A DNA stretch of 5,836 bases from Limnohabitans sp. Lineage in GTDB: Bacteria > Pseudomonadota > Gammaproteobacteria > Burkholderiales > Burkholderiaceae_C. The notes beneath the pieces are model-generated. The model worked only from the letters and a program-made list of their open reading frames with translations, did not search any database and had not been told where the DNA came from. The stretch spans positions 1 to 5,836 of the forward strand of contig JAKFXJ010000397.1 of assembly GCA_021731425.1 (NCBI GenBank), written 5' to 3'. The translations under genes and the position numbers were made by a program. Positions 5,818-5,836 of the stretch are shown here, one piece after another. Position 1 is the first letter of the stretch. Each line of letters starts with the position of its first letter.

Positions 5818-5836
5818 ATGAACGCCAACCTCATCC
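5818..5836 (+). CDS. Start of an unidentified divergent gene (partial)
   Basis: An ATG at 5818 opens a frame reading M-N-A-N-L-I up to the right edge. There is no purine-rich ribosome site before it (CTGCCGGGT precedes), but a -10-like TACACT lies at the spacing expected for a leaderless transcript. Too few residues are visible to identify the product, and it could prove not to be a gene. Confidence 0.4.

Overview
The window looks like a chromosomal segment of a betaproteobacterium, most likely Burkholderiales and probably Comamonadaceae. This rests on the style of the RF3 and Liv proteins and on the GC-rich codon use of prfC; the assignment is an inference, not a search result. All the complete genes lie on the minus strand, so transcription reads from right to left.

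Right part (about 3850-5836): prfC, encoding peptide chain release factor 3, occupies 4039-5667 and starts at GTG. It has its own plausible promoter (5746-5773). A divergent gene appears to begin at 5818 on the plus strand, with a -10-like element placed so that its mRNA could be leaderless. Downstream of prfC is a GC-rich gene-free stretch (about 3850-4038) with two compact hairpins and no U-tract.

Left part (1-3850): a branched-chain-amino-acid-type (HAAT/Liv family) ABC transporter operon in the order livG-livF-livK-livH-livM. livM is only visible as its first eight codons at the left edge. The operon opens with a sigma70-like promoter (3822-3849). An imperfect palindrome of the kind bound by TetR-family repressors (3832-3846) sits between its -35 and -10. 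livG/livF and livH/livM overlap at their stop and start codons. livK is set off on both sides by short gaps, and a strong hairpin lies between livK and livH. LivK would capture a ligand in the periplasm, LivH and LivM form the membrane channel, and LivF and LivG hydrolyse ATP. The true substrate cannot be read from the sequence; amino acids, short amides or aromatic acids are all known for this family.

Most notable points: LivG has a degenerate ABC signature (ISSAQ in place of the LSGGQ/LSYGQ type); LivK has exactly two cysteines, adjacent to each other in the predicted ligand-pocket region; a TetR-like operator is embedded in the liv promoter; base composition shifts sharply at that promoter; and a hairpin sits between livK and livH. 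I see no rRNA, tRNA, CRISPR array, insertion sequence or clearly undescribed multi-gene system. The window is mostly ordinary housekeeping and transport content.
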